Below are positions 57,118 to 64,000 of a stretch of 64,000 nucleotides of DNA, in pieces (position 1 is the stretch's first letter; every line of letters begins with the position of its first letter). A program made the position numbers and the translations under genes. The notes under the pieces are model-generated. The model was not told the DNA's origin. It worked only from the letters and a program-made list of their open reading frames with translations, and searched no databases. The stretch is from the NCBI RefSeq assembly GCF_022631375.1, contig NZ_JALBGC010000003.1, positions 744,001 through 808,000 of the forward strand, read 5' to 3'. Origin of the DNA: Hymenobacter cyanobacteriorum (GTDB lineage: Bacteria > Bacteroidota > Bacteroidia > Cytophagales > Hymenobacteraceae).

Positions 57118-58143
57118 GTGTTGTTAAAAGCTACTTCCGGCGCGTTTGCCGCCACCCTGGGTTTGCTGGCCGTGCTGGCCTTCCCCGCTTGCAAAACCAG
57201 CCCCAACGAGGGCGAAAAAGGCGGCAGCGCCACCACCGACAGCGTAGCCGCCGCCCCGGCCCCCGTCGATACCATCAAAATCAAGATGGCCGCCATGCGC
57301 CGCGACTCGCTCAAGGCCGACAGCATTGCCAAGAAAACCGGCCAGCTGCCGGGTGCCATTCTGCCCGGCCACCGCATCGTGGCGTTCTACGGCAACATCC
57401 GTTCGAAAGGCATGGGTATCCTGGGCCGCGAGCCCAAGGAGCAGATGTTCCGCAAGTTCGAGGGCGTATTGAAGGAGTGGCAGGCCGCCGACCCCAGCAT
57501 CCCGGTGCAGCCCGCCCTGCACAACGTCACCATCACGGCCCAGGGCTCGGCCGGCAAAGACGGCAAGTGGCGCCTGATGAATTCCAGCGCCACCATCGAA
57601 GAAGTGATTTCGTGGGCCAAGGAGCACAAGTGCATCCTGTTTCTGGACGTGCAGCCCGGCCACAGCACGTTGCAGGCCGAGTTGCCCAAGCTGGAGAAGT
57701 ACCTCAAAGACCCGATTATTCACCTCGGCATCGACCCCGAATTCTCGCTGGCCACCATGCCCGGCGTGCGCCCCAACCAGAAAATCGGCACCCTCGACGC
57801 CAAGGACGTGAACTTCACCATCAACTTCCTGGCCCGCATCGTGAGCGAAAACCACCTGCCGCCCAAAGTGCTGACGGTGCACCGCTTCACCCGCAAAATG
57901 CTGAGCAACTACAAAAACATCAAGCTCGACCCCCGCGTGCAGGTGGTGATGCACATGGACGGCCACGGCGACCCGACCCTGAAAAAGGATTCGTACGACG
58001 CCTACATCAAGGCCGAGCCCGTGCAGTACACCGGCTTCAAGCTGTTCTACGAGTACGATGCCCGCCCCAAGCCCCACCACATCATGACGCCCAGCGAGGT
58101 TATCGCCCTCACGCCTTCGCCGCTGTACATTCAGTACCAATAG
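57118..58143 (+). CDS. Conserved lipoprotein of unknown function, possible TIM-barrel fold
   Basis: 341 residues, GTG start. Lipoprotein signal ATLGLLAVLAFPACKTS with Cys at about 25. The mature part begins after a Ser/Ala/Lys linker: GHRIVAFYGNIRSKGMGILG, IPVQPALHNVTITAQGSAGKDGKWRLM, CILFLDVQPGHSTLQAELPKLEKYL, IHLGIDPEFSL, KVLTVHRFTRKML, VQVVMHMDGHGDP, GFKLFYEYD. The alternation of strands and helices with acidic strand ends suggests a glycosidase-like barrel. I recall similar proteins in actinobacteria, all uncharacterised. It has its own promoter box and terminator. Confidence 0.82.
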   Translation: MLLKATSGAFAATLGLLAVLAFPACKTSPNEGEKGGSATTDSVAAAPAPVDTIKIKMAAMRRDSLKADSIAKKTGQLPGAILPGHRIVAFYGNIRSKGMGILGREPKEQMFRKFEGVLKEWQAADPSIPVQPALHNVTITAQGSAGKDGKWRLMNSSATIEEVISWAKEHKCILFLDVQPGHSTLQAELPKLEKYLKDPIIHLGIDPEFSLATMPGVRPNQKIGTLDAKDVNFTINFLARIVSENHLPPKVLTVHRFTRKMLSNYKNIKLDPRVQVVMHMDGHGDPTLKKDSYDAYIKAEPVQYTGFKLFYEYDARPKPHHIMTPSEVIALTPSPLYIQYQ

Positions 58144-58175
58144 CATCGCTGGCTCCGGCCACTGAATCCACCGGG

Positions 58176-58207
58176 CGCCCCGAATCTGAGCAGATTCGGG
58201 GCGTTTC
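58176..58207 (+). terminator. Terminator-like hairpin after the 57118 lipoprotein
   Basis: CGCCCCGAATCTG pairs with CAGATTCGGGGCG around AG, followed by TTT. The T-tract is short. Confidence 0.6.
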
Positions 58208-58293
58208 GCATTAAACCGAACCTGGGCCGTGTGCAACCCTTTGCCTGCGCCGTTGTTAAGAGCCTTGCCTGAACGCCCGCGCTACGGCTCACC

Positions 58294-58324
58294 TTGCCTG
58301 TCGCCCGCAGGAACCGTACTTTTG
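58294..58324 (+). promoter_or_regulatory. Promoter of the acyl-CoA dehydrogenase gene
   Basis: TTG (58294-58296), 20-nt spacer, TACTTTTG (58317-58324), 30 nt before the ATG at 58355. A good match to the Bacteroidota consensus. Confidence 0.65.
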
Positions 58325-58354
58325 CACCCCACCCACCTATCTCGTCCCCATCCC

Positions 58355-59515
58355 ATGCAAACCGCCACTTCCTCGAACATTTATCAACTCTCCGAAGAGC
58401 AGCTCGCCGTGCGCGATGCCGCCCGCGACTTTGCCCAGAGCGAGCTGTGGGCCGGCGTGATTGAGCGCGACGAACACCAGAAATTCCCTGCCGAGCAGGT
58501 GAAGAAAATGGGCGAGCTCGGCTTCATGGGCATGATGGTGAGCCCCGAGTACGGCGGCTCCGGCCTCGATACCGTGAGCTACGTGCTGGCCATGGAGGAA
58601 ATCTCGAAGGTTGATGCCTCCTGCTCGGTGATTATGAGCGTGAACAACTCGCTCGTGTGCTGGGGCCTCGAGAAGTACGGCACCGAAGAGCAGAAGCAGA
58701 AATACCTGCCCCGCCTGTGCTCGGGCGAAATCATCGGTGCCTTCGCCCTGAGCGAGCCCGAAGCCGGCTCCGACGCCACCAGCCAGCGCACCACCGCCGA
58801 AGACAAAGGCGACTACTACCTCCTCAACGGCACCAAGAACTGGATTACCAACGGCACCACCGCCTCGGTCTACCTCGTTATCGCCCAAACCAACCCCGAA
58901 CTGAAGTCGCGCGGTATCAACGTCCTCATCGTGGAGAAGGACATGCCCGGCTTCATTCAGGGCCCGAAGGAGAACAAGCTCGGCATCCGCGGCTCCGACA
59001 CCTGCTCGCTGATGTTCACCGACGTGAAGGTGCCCAAGGAAAACCGCATCGGTGCCGACGGCTTCGGCTTCAAGTTCGCCATGCAGGTGCTGGCGGGCGG
59101 CCGCATTGGCATCGCTTCGCAGGCCCTCGGCATCGCTTCCGGCGCGCTCGAGCTCAGCCTGAAGTACTCGAAGGAGCGCAAGGCTTTCGGCGTGCCGATT
59201 TCGCAGCACCAGGCCATCCAGTTCAAGCTGGCCGACATGGCCACCAACATCGACGCCGCCCGCCTGCTTTGCCTGCAAGCCGCCGCCGATAAGGACAACG
59301 GGGCCGACTACGCCAAATCGGGCGCCATGGCCAAGCTCTTTGCTTCAAAAGTGGCCATGGATTCGGCCGTTGAGGCCGTCCAGATTCACGGTGGCTACGG
59401 CTTCGTGAAGGAGTACCACGTGGAGCGCCTGATGCGCGACGCCAAGATTACCCAGATTTACGAAGGCACTTCTGAGATTCAGAAAATTGTGATTTCTCGG
59501 GAATTGCTCAAATAA
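58355..59515 (+). CDS. Acyl-CoA dehydrogenase (short-chain type)
   Basis: FAD enzyme of fatty-acid or branched-chain oxidation. 386 residues, the standard length. Family signatures: GAFALSEPEAGSDA near residue 130, LNGTKNWITNGTTAS, FTDVKVPKENRIG, GRIGIASQALGIASGALELSLKYSKERKAFG, and QIHGGYGFVKEYHVERLMRDAKITQIYEGTSEIQ with the catalytic Glu in IYEGTSEIQ. That pattern fits butyryl-CoA/short-chain dehydrogenases. ATG 58355 starts the family; a good promoter precedes it. Its electron acceptor ETF is not in the window. Confidence 0.95.
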   Translation: MQTATSSNIYQLSEEQLAVRDAARDFAQSELWAGVIERDEHQKFPAEQVKKMGELGFMGMMVSPEYGGSGLDTVSYVLAMEEISKVDASCSVIMSVNNSLVCWGLEKYGTEEQKQKYLPRLCSGEIIGAFALSEPEAGSDATSQRTTAEDKGDYYLLNGTKNWITNGTTASVYLVIAQTNPELKSRGINVLIVEKDMPGFIQGPKENKLGIRGSDTCSLMFTDVKVPKENRIGADGFGFKFAMQVLAGGRIGIASQALGIASGALELSLKYSKERKAFGVPISQHQAIQFKLADMATNIDAARLLCLQAAADKDNGADYAKSGAMAKLFASKVAMDSAVEAVQIHGGYGFVKEYHVERLMRDAKITQIYEGTSEIQKIVISRELLK

Positions 59516-59550
59516 ACTCGGAATTGCCTAAAAAACAGATTCATTGCACT

Positions 59551-59587
59551 AAACCCAGCCGGTTTTCGGCTGGGTTTCTTGTTTTTG
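59551..59587 (+). terminator. Rho-independent terminator after the acyl-CoA dehydrogenase gene
   Basis: AAACCCAGCCG pairs with CGGCTGGGTTT around GTTTT, followed by CTTGTTTTTG. Confidence 0.85.
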
Positions 59588-59673
59588 TGAATTTCAAGGT
59601 GTTATCTTGCACTGCGGTAGCCAGCTTGTTACCCATTCCGCACCTTACATCGGTCTTTTAGACCAGTTCAATT

Positions 59674-60600
59674 ATGGAAGATTACAATAAAGTCATCGAG
59701 TCGTTGGGCGTCCGCTACATCAAGGCCAAAAACCTGGTGTTGCACCAGCCTTTCACTGTGCGCAATTCTTATGATGTTGGTAATAACCTGATTCTGTTGC
59801 ACAAAGGCCACCTCACTTTCGGCGAAGAGCAGCTTGTGGTGGAGGAAGGCGAGATGCTGTTTATTCCCGGTGGCCGCCCCACCCGCGTGAGCTACGGCGT
59901 GGATACGAAAAACCGCCTCATCAGCAACGACGACCTGATTTCGAACAAGGACAAATTCTTTCATTCCAACGACAGCCTCGACCTCATTGGCGACGCCCCC
60001 GAAAGCCACAGCTTCGTGAGCTTCGAAGCCAAGGTGTTCGACTCGGTGAACTTCTTCGCCTCGCTCGACGTGCCGGCCTTCCTCATCTCGGGGCAGCCCA
60101 AACTGGCCAACCTCGTTATTAAAGTGGTGGAAGAGAGCATGCAGGACCTGCCCGGCCGCGAGCGTCTCATCAACATCTACACCGAGAACATTGTGGTGGA
60201 AGTGGTGCGCTACGTGCTGCGCAACAACATGTTTGTGGAGCAGTTGGCCACCAACAGCACCTATTTCAAAGACCCGCGCCTCATCGACCTGTTCAACTAC
60301 ATTAAGGAGAACCTCGGCGGCGACCTCTCGAACAAGGTGCTTTCCGGCGTTGCCAACGTGAGCGAGGACTACGTGGGCCAGTATTTCAAGATGCTGACCA
60401 ACATCAACCCGCAGGACTACATCGAGTACCAGCGCATGGAGCGCGCCGTATTCCTGCTGCGCACCACCAAGAAGAGCATCCGCGACATCGGCAAAGAAGT
60501 GGGCTACAAAGACACCGCTTACTTCTGCCGCCGCTTCAAGATGATGTTCGGCATCCCAGCCGGCAAGATGCGCCGTCGTGAGTCGGCCATGAACATCTAA
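59674..60600 (+). CDS. AraC family transcriptional regulator
   Basis: 308 residues. The N-terminal cupin-like sensing half includes NNLILLHKGHLTFGEEQLVVEEGEMLFIPGG. The C-terminal AraC domain has two helix-turn-helix motifs: LSGVANVSEDYVGQYFKMLTNINPQDYIEYQRMERAVFLLR and SIRDIGKEVGYKDTAYFCRRFKMMFGIPAGKMRRR. The ligand is unknown. It stands alone after the acyl-CoA dehydrogenase gene, from which a terminator separates it. A possible weak promoter (TATCTTGC) lies near 59603. Confidence 0.93.
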   Translation: MEDYNKVIESLGVRYIKAKNLVLHQPFTVRNSYDVGNNLILLHKGHLTFGEEQLVVEEGEMLFIPGGRPTRVSYGVDTKNRLISNDDLISNKDKFFHSNDSLDLIGDAPESHSFVSFEAKVFDSVNFFASLDVPAFLISGQPKLANLVIKVVEESMQDLPGRERLINIYTENIVVEVVRYVLRNNMFVEQLATNSTYFKDPRLIDLFNYIKENLGGDLSNKVLSGVANVSEDYVGQYFKMLTNINPQDYIEYQRMERAVFLLRTTKKSIRDIGKEVGYKDTAYFCRRFKMMFGIPAGKMRRRESAMNI

Positions 60601-60608
60601 GCAAATGA

Positions 60609-60673
60609 CTGGCAGTAAGGCTGCCAGCAGTTCACAAAAAAGCCCCGCTTCAGCAATGAAGCGGGGCTTTTTC
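60609..60673. terminator. Double hairpin, bidirectional terminator
   Basis: First hairpin CTGGCAG/CTGCCAG (60609-60627). Second hairpin with A- and T-tracts: AAAAAAGCCCCGCTTC pairs with GAAGCGGGGCTTTTT (60636-60672). It ends the convergent AraC and 60693-61511 genes. Confidence 0.88.
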
Positions 60674-60692
60674 GTTTTGCTAATCAGGCAGA

Positions 60693-61511
60693 CTACTCAA
60701 TGCTGCGGTAGTCGGTGCTTTTAGCCTTGTAATCGGTGCTTGAGGAAGACTGCGAGCCGTGGTCGGTGCGAGCCGAGGCGTGGCCGTACGCGGCGCCGCT
60801 GTCGTCGCGGCCGCTGCCCGCCTTAATTCCGGTATTGCTGGCCGAGCTGGCGTCGGTGTTGTAGCTGCCGCTGCTGCCGAAGCGGCTGCCGCTGTTGCCG
60901 TAGGGCGAACCGCTGTCGGTGCGGCGGCTGGCGCTGGCGTCGGGGGCCTGATAGCCGTAGCTCTTGCGGCCGTAGCTGCCGGCGTCGCGCTGCCGGCCGT
61001 AGTTGTAGGCGCTGCTGTCGCTGCTGCCCGACGACTTGCCTTTGCGGGTAGCCAGCCAGCCAATGCCAGCGGCCAGAATAGCACCGCCCACTACTTTTTG
61101 GGTGGTGCTCAGGCCATTCACGCGGTCGAGGGCGCGGTTGCCGAGGTCTTTCAGCGACTGGGGCAACTGGTTCACGCTGTTAAGTACGCCGGAATCTTCA
61201 ATCCATTTTTTGCCGCTGTTCAGCGCGGTGTCGAGCAGGGTGCCTTCCTGGTCGTTGGTTTGCTGGCCTTCGCCCTGGCGGTTGGTGCCGGCGTTGGCGG
61301 TGTTCTGCGATTGGGCGTTGGGCGTGGCGGCCGTGCTTTGCGAAGTGAGGTTCGAAGTTGAATCCGAAGCGCTGGGCATCGGGGCCGACTTGCGCGAGGC
61401 GGCCGAAGCACCGCTGGCCGTGGGGGCTGCAGTGGGGTTGTTAGCGTTGGTGTTGCGGCTGGCGTTGGTCTGGTCCGGCGTGGTGCCGAACTGGTCTTTC
61501 TGGTTATCCAT
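60693..61511 (-). CDS. Low-complexity Ser/Gly/Thr/Asn-rich protein with one membrane segment
   Basis: 272 residues. Residues 1-90 are Asn/Thr/Ser/Ala-rich and disordered (DQTNASRNTNANNPTAAPT). A folded helical segment GTLLDTALNSGKKWIEDSGVLNSVNQLPQSLKDLGNRALDRV follows, then a hydrophobic stretch VVGGAILAAGIGWLATRKGK, and a Gly/Ser/Tyr/Asp-rich tail. The layout resembles stress-linked membrane-associated proteins with a DUF883/YtxH-like helix, but I cannot assign a family. No signal peptide. The stop codon region holds SSSTDYKAKSTDYRSIE, a small internal repeat. Confidence 0.8.
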   Translation of the reverse strand: MDNQKDQFGTTPDQTNASRNTNANNPTAAPTASGASAASRKSAPMPSASDSTSNLTSQSTAATPNAQSQNTANAGTNRQGEGQQTNDQEGTLLDTALNSGKKWIEDSGVLNSVNQLPQSLKDLGNRALDRVNGLSTTQKVVGGAILAAGIGWLATRKGKSSGSSDSSAYNYGRQRDAGSYGRKSYGYQAPDASASRRTDSGSPYGNSGSRFGSSGSYNTDASSASNTGIKAGSGRDDSGAAYGHASARTDHGSQSSSSTDYKAKSTDYRSIE

Positions 61512-61653
61512 GATGTTTGGGCGGGAAAAGGAGATGAAAGGAATAAAACGCGGCCCCGCTGCCGAAGCTGGGTGGGGCGTGGGGTTTTATTCGTAATCGC
61601 ACCCCGCGGGGTTGCTGAATGCCCACTTTATTTTCGAGCCTGCGCAGTCAGAG

Positions 61654-62004
61654 TCAGGGCTGTTGTGCATGGCGCGGCAGCGGGCGCAACACGTGGTTGG
61701 GGTCGGCGAGCACCACGCGGCGGGCTTCTTCGCGGGCCTCGGCCTCGAACTTGTTGTGGTAGTAGCCCACGCGGGCCGACTCAATCAAGTATTTCCAGAG
61801 GAAGGGGAGGAGGCCGTGCTCGCGGTACTGGCGCAGGTGCACGGCCTCGTGGGCCACCCATTCGGCATCGGCCAGAAACTCATCGCGGGTAGTGCCGCTC
61901 AGGTGCACCGTCTGGCCCACCACCATGGCCACGCGCGGGGCTTTGAGCACCAGCCGGGCAATGCGGGCGAGGGGCGAATTGACGTGAGTGCGAAGGTTTT
62001 GCAT
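61654..62004 (-). CDS. DUF4157-like protein with HExxH motif
   Basis: 116 residues. Central motif EWVAHEAVHLRQYREHG is the HExxH zinc-binding site of the DUF4157 family, preceded by VAMVVGQTVHLSG and DEFLADAEWV, and followed by FEAEAREEARRV, where a Glu could be the third ligand. Such proteins are small putative metallopeptidases, often linked to secreted toxin loci, but no toxin gene is seen here. ATG 62004 begins the family region; the open frame upstream is A+T-rich and not coding. The gene lacks a signal peptide. Confidence 0.8.
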   Translation of the reverse strand: MQNLRTHVNSPLARIARLVLKAPRVAMVVGQTVHLSGTTRDEFLADAEWVAHEAVHLRQYREHGLLPFLWKYLIESARVGYYHNKFEAEAREEARRVVLADPNHVLRPLPRHAQQP

Positions 62005-62341
62005 GCGAGCAAGATAACAAGGAATTGGCAGCGCGCGTTTACGAAGCCGCCCGGGGGATGGTTGCAAGTTGTAAAGGTGCTTTTCCTGTATAATATTATA
62101 TTTAATGAAGAATTTTAGAATTTTTTTTATCAAAAGGGATGATGGTCTGGATTATTAGCCCTAGTTTTACCCAGCGACCCGTGCTAATACCAATATAATT
62201 TCAACGGGTTGCAGTTGATTTTCCACTTCTTCACTCGGCTGCATTCAGCCTTGCCTATCGCCTAAGAAAGCTACTAGCCGGCTCTTCCTCTTCACCAATC
62301 GGAACCCGGATTTTGCCCCTACTACCCTCTAACGACGGACA
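62005..62341. other. Gene-free A+T-rich intergenic region
   Basis: 337 bp between divergent genes. It contains a strongly A+T-rich stretch at about 62086-62135 and no repeat or terminator I can define. No TAnnTTTG box was found close to either gene, so promoters are unassigned. Confidence 0.5.
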
Positions 62342-63055
62342 ATGAAAAACAGCCTCCTGTATTGCCTCGCCGCTGGTTCGCTAGCCCTCTCCTTCTTCTT
62401 TGAACGTCCGGCCGATGCTTCGGCTGCGTCCCGTGCCTCCGTGGCACCGGTCGCGGCCGAAGCATCGTTGCTTCCGGACCTGATGACGGTGCTGCCCGCT
62501 AATGACCCTACGCTGCCCGGCACTACGCCCGCTGCGGAAAAGCCCGCCCCCACGCCCGCCGAACTGGCCGCCTCGCGCGACTCGCTCGCTTACCATTACT
62601 ACGCCCAGACGCTGGGCCTGCACCTGTCCTTCGACGAGAACAAGGACCTGCTGCGCACGGTAACCGACTGGATTGGCACACCTTACAGCTTCGGCAGCAA
62701 CTCGCGCCGCGGCACCGACTGCTCGGGCTTTGTTACCCGCGTGTTCCGCGAGGTGTATGGCATCACGCTGCAGCGCTCGTCGCGCTCGATGTTTGGCACC
62801 ACGCAGCGCGTGCCCAAAGCCGAGATGCAAACCGGCGACCTCGTGTTTTTCCGTCGCGGCAAAGGCCCCATCTACCACGTGGGCATTTACCTGAAGGATG
62901 GCAAGTTTGCCCACTCGGCCTGCAATGGCGGCGTGATGGTGAGCTCGCTGAACCAGCCCTATTACCACCACAATTTCTACGCCGCCGGCCGCGTGCCCGC
63001 CGTGGCAGCCGCCGCTACCCGCGCCGCCGAGGCCCTGATGGCCCGCGCCGAGTAG
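62342..63055 (+). CDS. NlpC/P60 (C40) family cell-wall hydrolase
   Basis: 237 residues with signal peptide (LLYCLAAGSLALSFFF). A Pro/Ala-rich linker to about residue 95 precedes the NlpC/P60 domain: TVTDWIGTPYSFGSNSRRGTDCSGFVTRVFREVYG (catalytic Cys), QTGDLVFFRRGKGPIYHVGIYLKDGKFAHSAC (catalytic His) and the end HHNFYAAGRV. It cuts peptide stems in peptidoglycan. No SH3 domain is present. Ends at a strong terminator. Confidence 0.94.
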   Translation: MKNSLLYCLAAGSLALSFFFERPADASAASRASVAPVAAEASLLPDLMTVLPANDPTLPGTTPAAEKPAPTPAELAASRDSLAYHYYAQTLGLHLSFDENKDLLRTVTDWIGTPYSFGSNSRRGTDCSGFVTRVFREVYGITLQRSSRSMFGTTQRVPKAEMQTGDLVFFRRGKGPIYHVGIYLKDGKFAHSACNGGVMVSSLNQPYYHHNFYAAGRVPAVAAAATRAAEALMARAE

Positions 63056-63082
63056 CCATTCTGGCTTTTCGCCTTCCTACGA

Positions 63083-63114
63083 CGCCCGACCCTTACCGGT
63101 CGGGCGTTTTTTTT
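63083..63114 (+). terminator. Rho-independent terminator after the NlpC/P60 gene
   Basis: CGCCCGACC pairs with GGTCGGGCG around CTTACC, followed by eight T. Confidence 0.93.
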
Positions 63115-63272
63115 GGGCCAATCGCCGGGCTTCACGCGGCATTCACCGAAACAAAAGTAGGCTTGCATTAAACTTGGCAGCGGCAGCAGTATCATAGCTA
63201 ATAAATTGGCAATGAGGCCTGCGCGGAGCTGTCGGGCCGGGTTGCTACTTTCATCTTTGATGGTGTTTCGCA

Positions 63273-64000
63273 ATGAATCGTAGACATTTCCTCGAACGAA
63301 ATTCGGCCGTATTAGAGAAGTCAGTGCGGGCGGTGGCAGCCCCGGCCGCGCCAGCCGCTGCGCCGTTGCAGCAGGACCCGCCCGAAACCATCAGCCGCTA
63401 CGCCAACAAGACCCTGCCGACCGGGGTAGCCCGCACTGCGAGCACGCTGGCCCCCTACACCGGCACCTGGGGCTACGCGCAGGCGGCGCACCTGCTGCGC
63501 CGCAGCCTGTTCGGGCCCACCCGCACCGAGATTCTGGCGGCGGCTGGCTCCAACCTCACGGCCGTCCTCAATACGCTGCTGACGCCGGCCGCCACGCCGG
63601 CTCCGCCCGTGAACGTGTCGGCCACCGATACCAGCGTGGCCATCGGGCAGACCTGGGTGGCGCAGGCCTTCGACCAGAATTTCGAAGGCGTGCGCCGAAC
63701 CTCGCTGCGCGACTGGTGGCTGGGCCTGCTGCTGAACCAGAACACCTCGCTGACGGAGAAGATGACGCTGTTCTGGCACAACCACTTCGTGGTCGAGCTG
63801 GCCGACATCAACGATGCGCGCATGGGCTACGAATACTGCCGCCTGCTGCGTCAGCACGCCCTCGGCAACGTGAAGCAGCTGGCCAAGGACGTGACCGTGA
63901 CGCCCGCCATGCTACGCTACCTCAACGGCAACCAGAGCACCGCCGGCGCGCCCAACGAGAACTACGGCCGCGAGCTATTGGAGCTGTTCACGGTAGGGAA
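63273..64000 (+). CDS. DUF1800 family protein, 3' end cut by window edge
   Basis: The first 242 residues are present. The start MNRRHFLERNSAVLEK resembles a Tat-like RR motif. Typical DUF1800 blocks: YAQAAHLLRRSLFGPTRTEI, LRDWWLGLLLNQNTSLTEKMTLFWHNHFV, and NGNQSTAGAPNENYGRELLELFTVG at the cut. DUF1800 genes are usually followed by a DUF1501 gene; function unknown, linked to secreted or polysaccharide-related systems. A weak -7-like CATCTTTG lies 15 nt upstream. Confidence 0.92.
   Translation, partial: MNRRHFLERNSAVLEKSVRAVAAPAAPAAAPLQQDPPETISRYANKTLPTGVARTASTLAPYTGTWGYAQAAHLLRRSLFGPTRTEILAAAGSNLTAVLNTLLTPAATPAPPVNVSATDTSVAIGQTWVAQAFDQNFEGVRRTSLRDWWLGLLLNQNTSLTEKMTLFWHNHFVVELADINDARMGYEYCRLLRQHALGNVKQLAKDVTVTPAMLRYLNGNQSTAGAPNENYGRELLELFTVG

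Overview
The window looks like part of a Bacteroidota chromosome, most likely Hymenobacter or a close relative in the Cytophagales. The evidence is high G+C coding DNA, a GldJ-type gliding lipoprotein beside a PorP/SprF protein, a secreted protein ending in a type IX secretion (T9SS) sorting domain, DUF4175/DUF4385/DUF4382/DUF1800 proteins, a dodecin, class-specific promoter boxes of the form TAnnTTTG, and few Shine-Dalgarno sequences. No tRNA, rRNA, CRISPR array, phage gene or intact transposase gene was seen. ileS is cut by the left edge and a DUF1800 gene by the right edge.

Layout. 0-9.4 kb: ileS (with two A+T-rich patches and a GIHH signature instead of HIGH), an RND/MMPL transporter, glyS, and a divergent PiT phosphate transporter. 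9.4-11.5 kb: two small genes and a gene-poor stretch with an A+T-rich tract and about 14 DnaA-box-like 9-mers, which I read as a candidate chromosomal origin; three more boxes, two of them perfect, lie about 1.4 kb to the left. 11.5-23 kb: an Ig-like lipoprotein operon, mnmG, an arginyltransferase-like gene, ybeY, an anti-sigma-type ATPase, a 1178-residue DUF4175 protein and exonuclease III. 23-27.2 kb: TolC, HlyD and an ABC exporter membrane subunit with no ATPase domain. 27.5-33 kb: an AhpD-like pair, comF, and an envelope block gldJ-porP-ompA. 33-43.5 kb: an AsmA-like giant, a DUF4382 lipoprotein, housekeeping enzymes, fumC diverging from a dodecin with mirror-image leaders, and an S33 hydrolase lipoprotein. 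43.5-55.9 kb: three envelope-sensing modules (ECF sigma with an anti-sigma/TonB fusion; ECF sigma with an inner-membrane/beta-barrel fusion that carries a 42-bp tandem repeat; BlaI with a BlaR1/TonB fusion), plus an outer-membrane protein, a T9SS cargo and a periplasmic trehalase. 56-64 kb: a methyltransferase, a conserved lipoprotein, an acyl-CoA dehydrogenase, an AraC regulator, a Gly/Ser-rich membrane protein, a DUF4157 peptidase-like protein, an NlpC/P60 hydrolase and the start of a DUF1800 gene.

The most striking feature outside genes is the number of long inverted repeats between genes. They fall into at least three architectures. (A) GTCAT-headed pairs whose arms each contain a small hairpin, with the stem changing in a compensated way between subfamilies. 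(B) GTAG-headed pairs that look like REP/BIME elements; in five places the head coincides with, or duplicates, the TAG stop codon of a neighbouring gene. (C) Pairs whose arms are degenerate 7- or 8-nt tandem repeats. These, the candidate origin, the mosaic ileS and the ATPase-less exporter are the points most worth following up.
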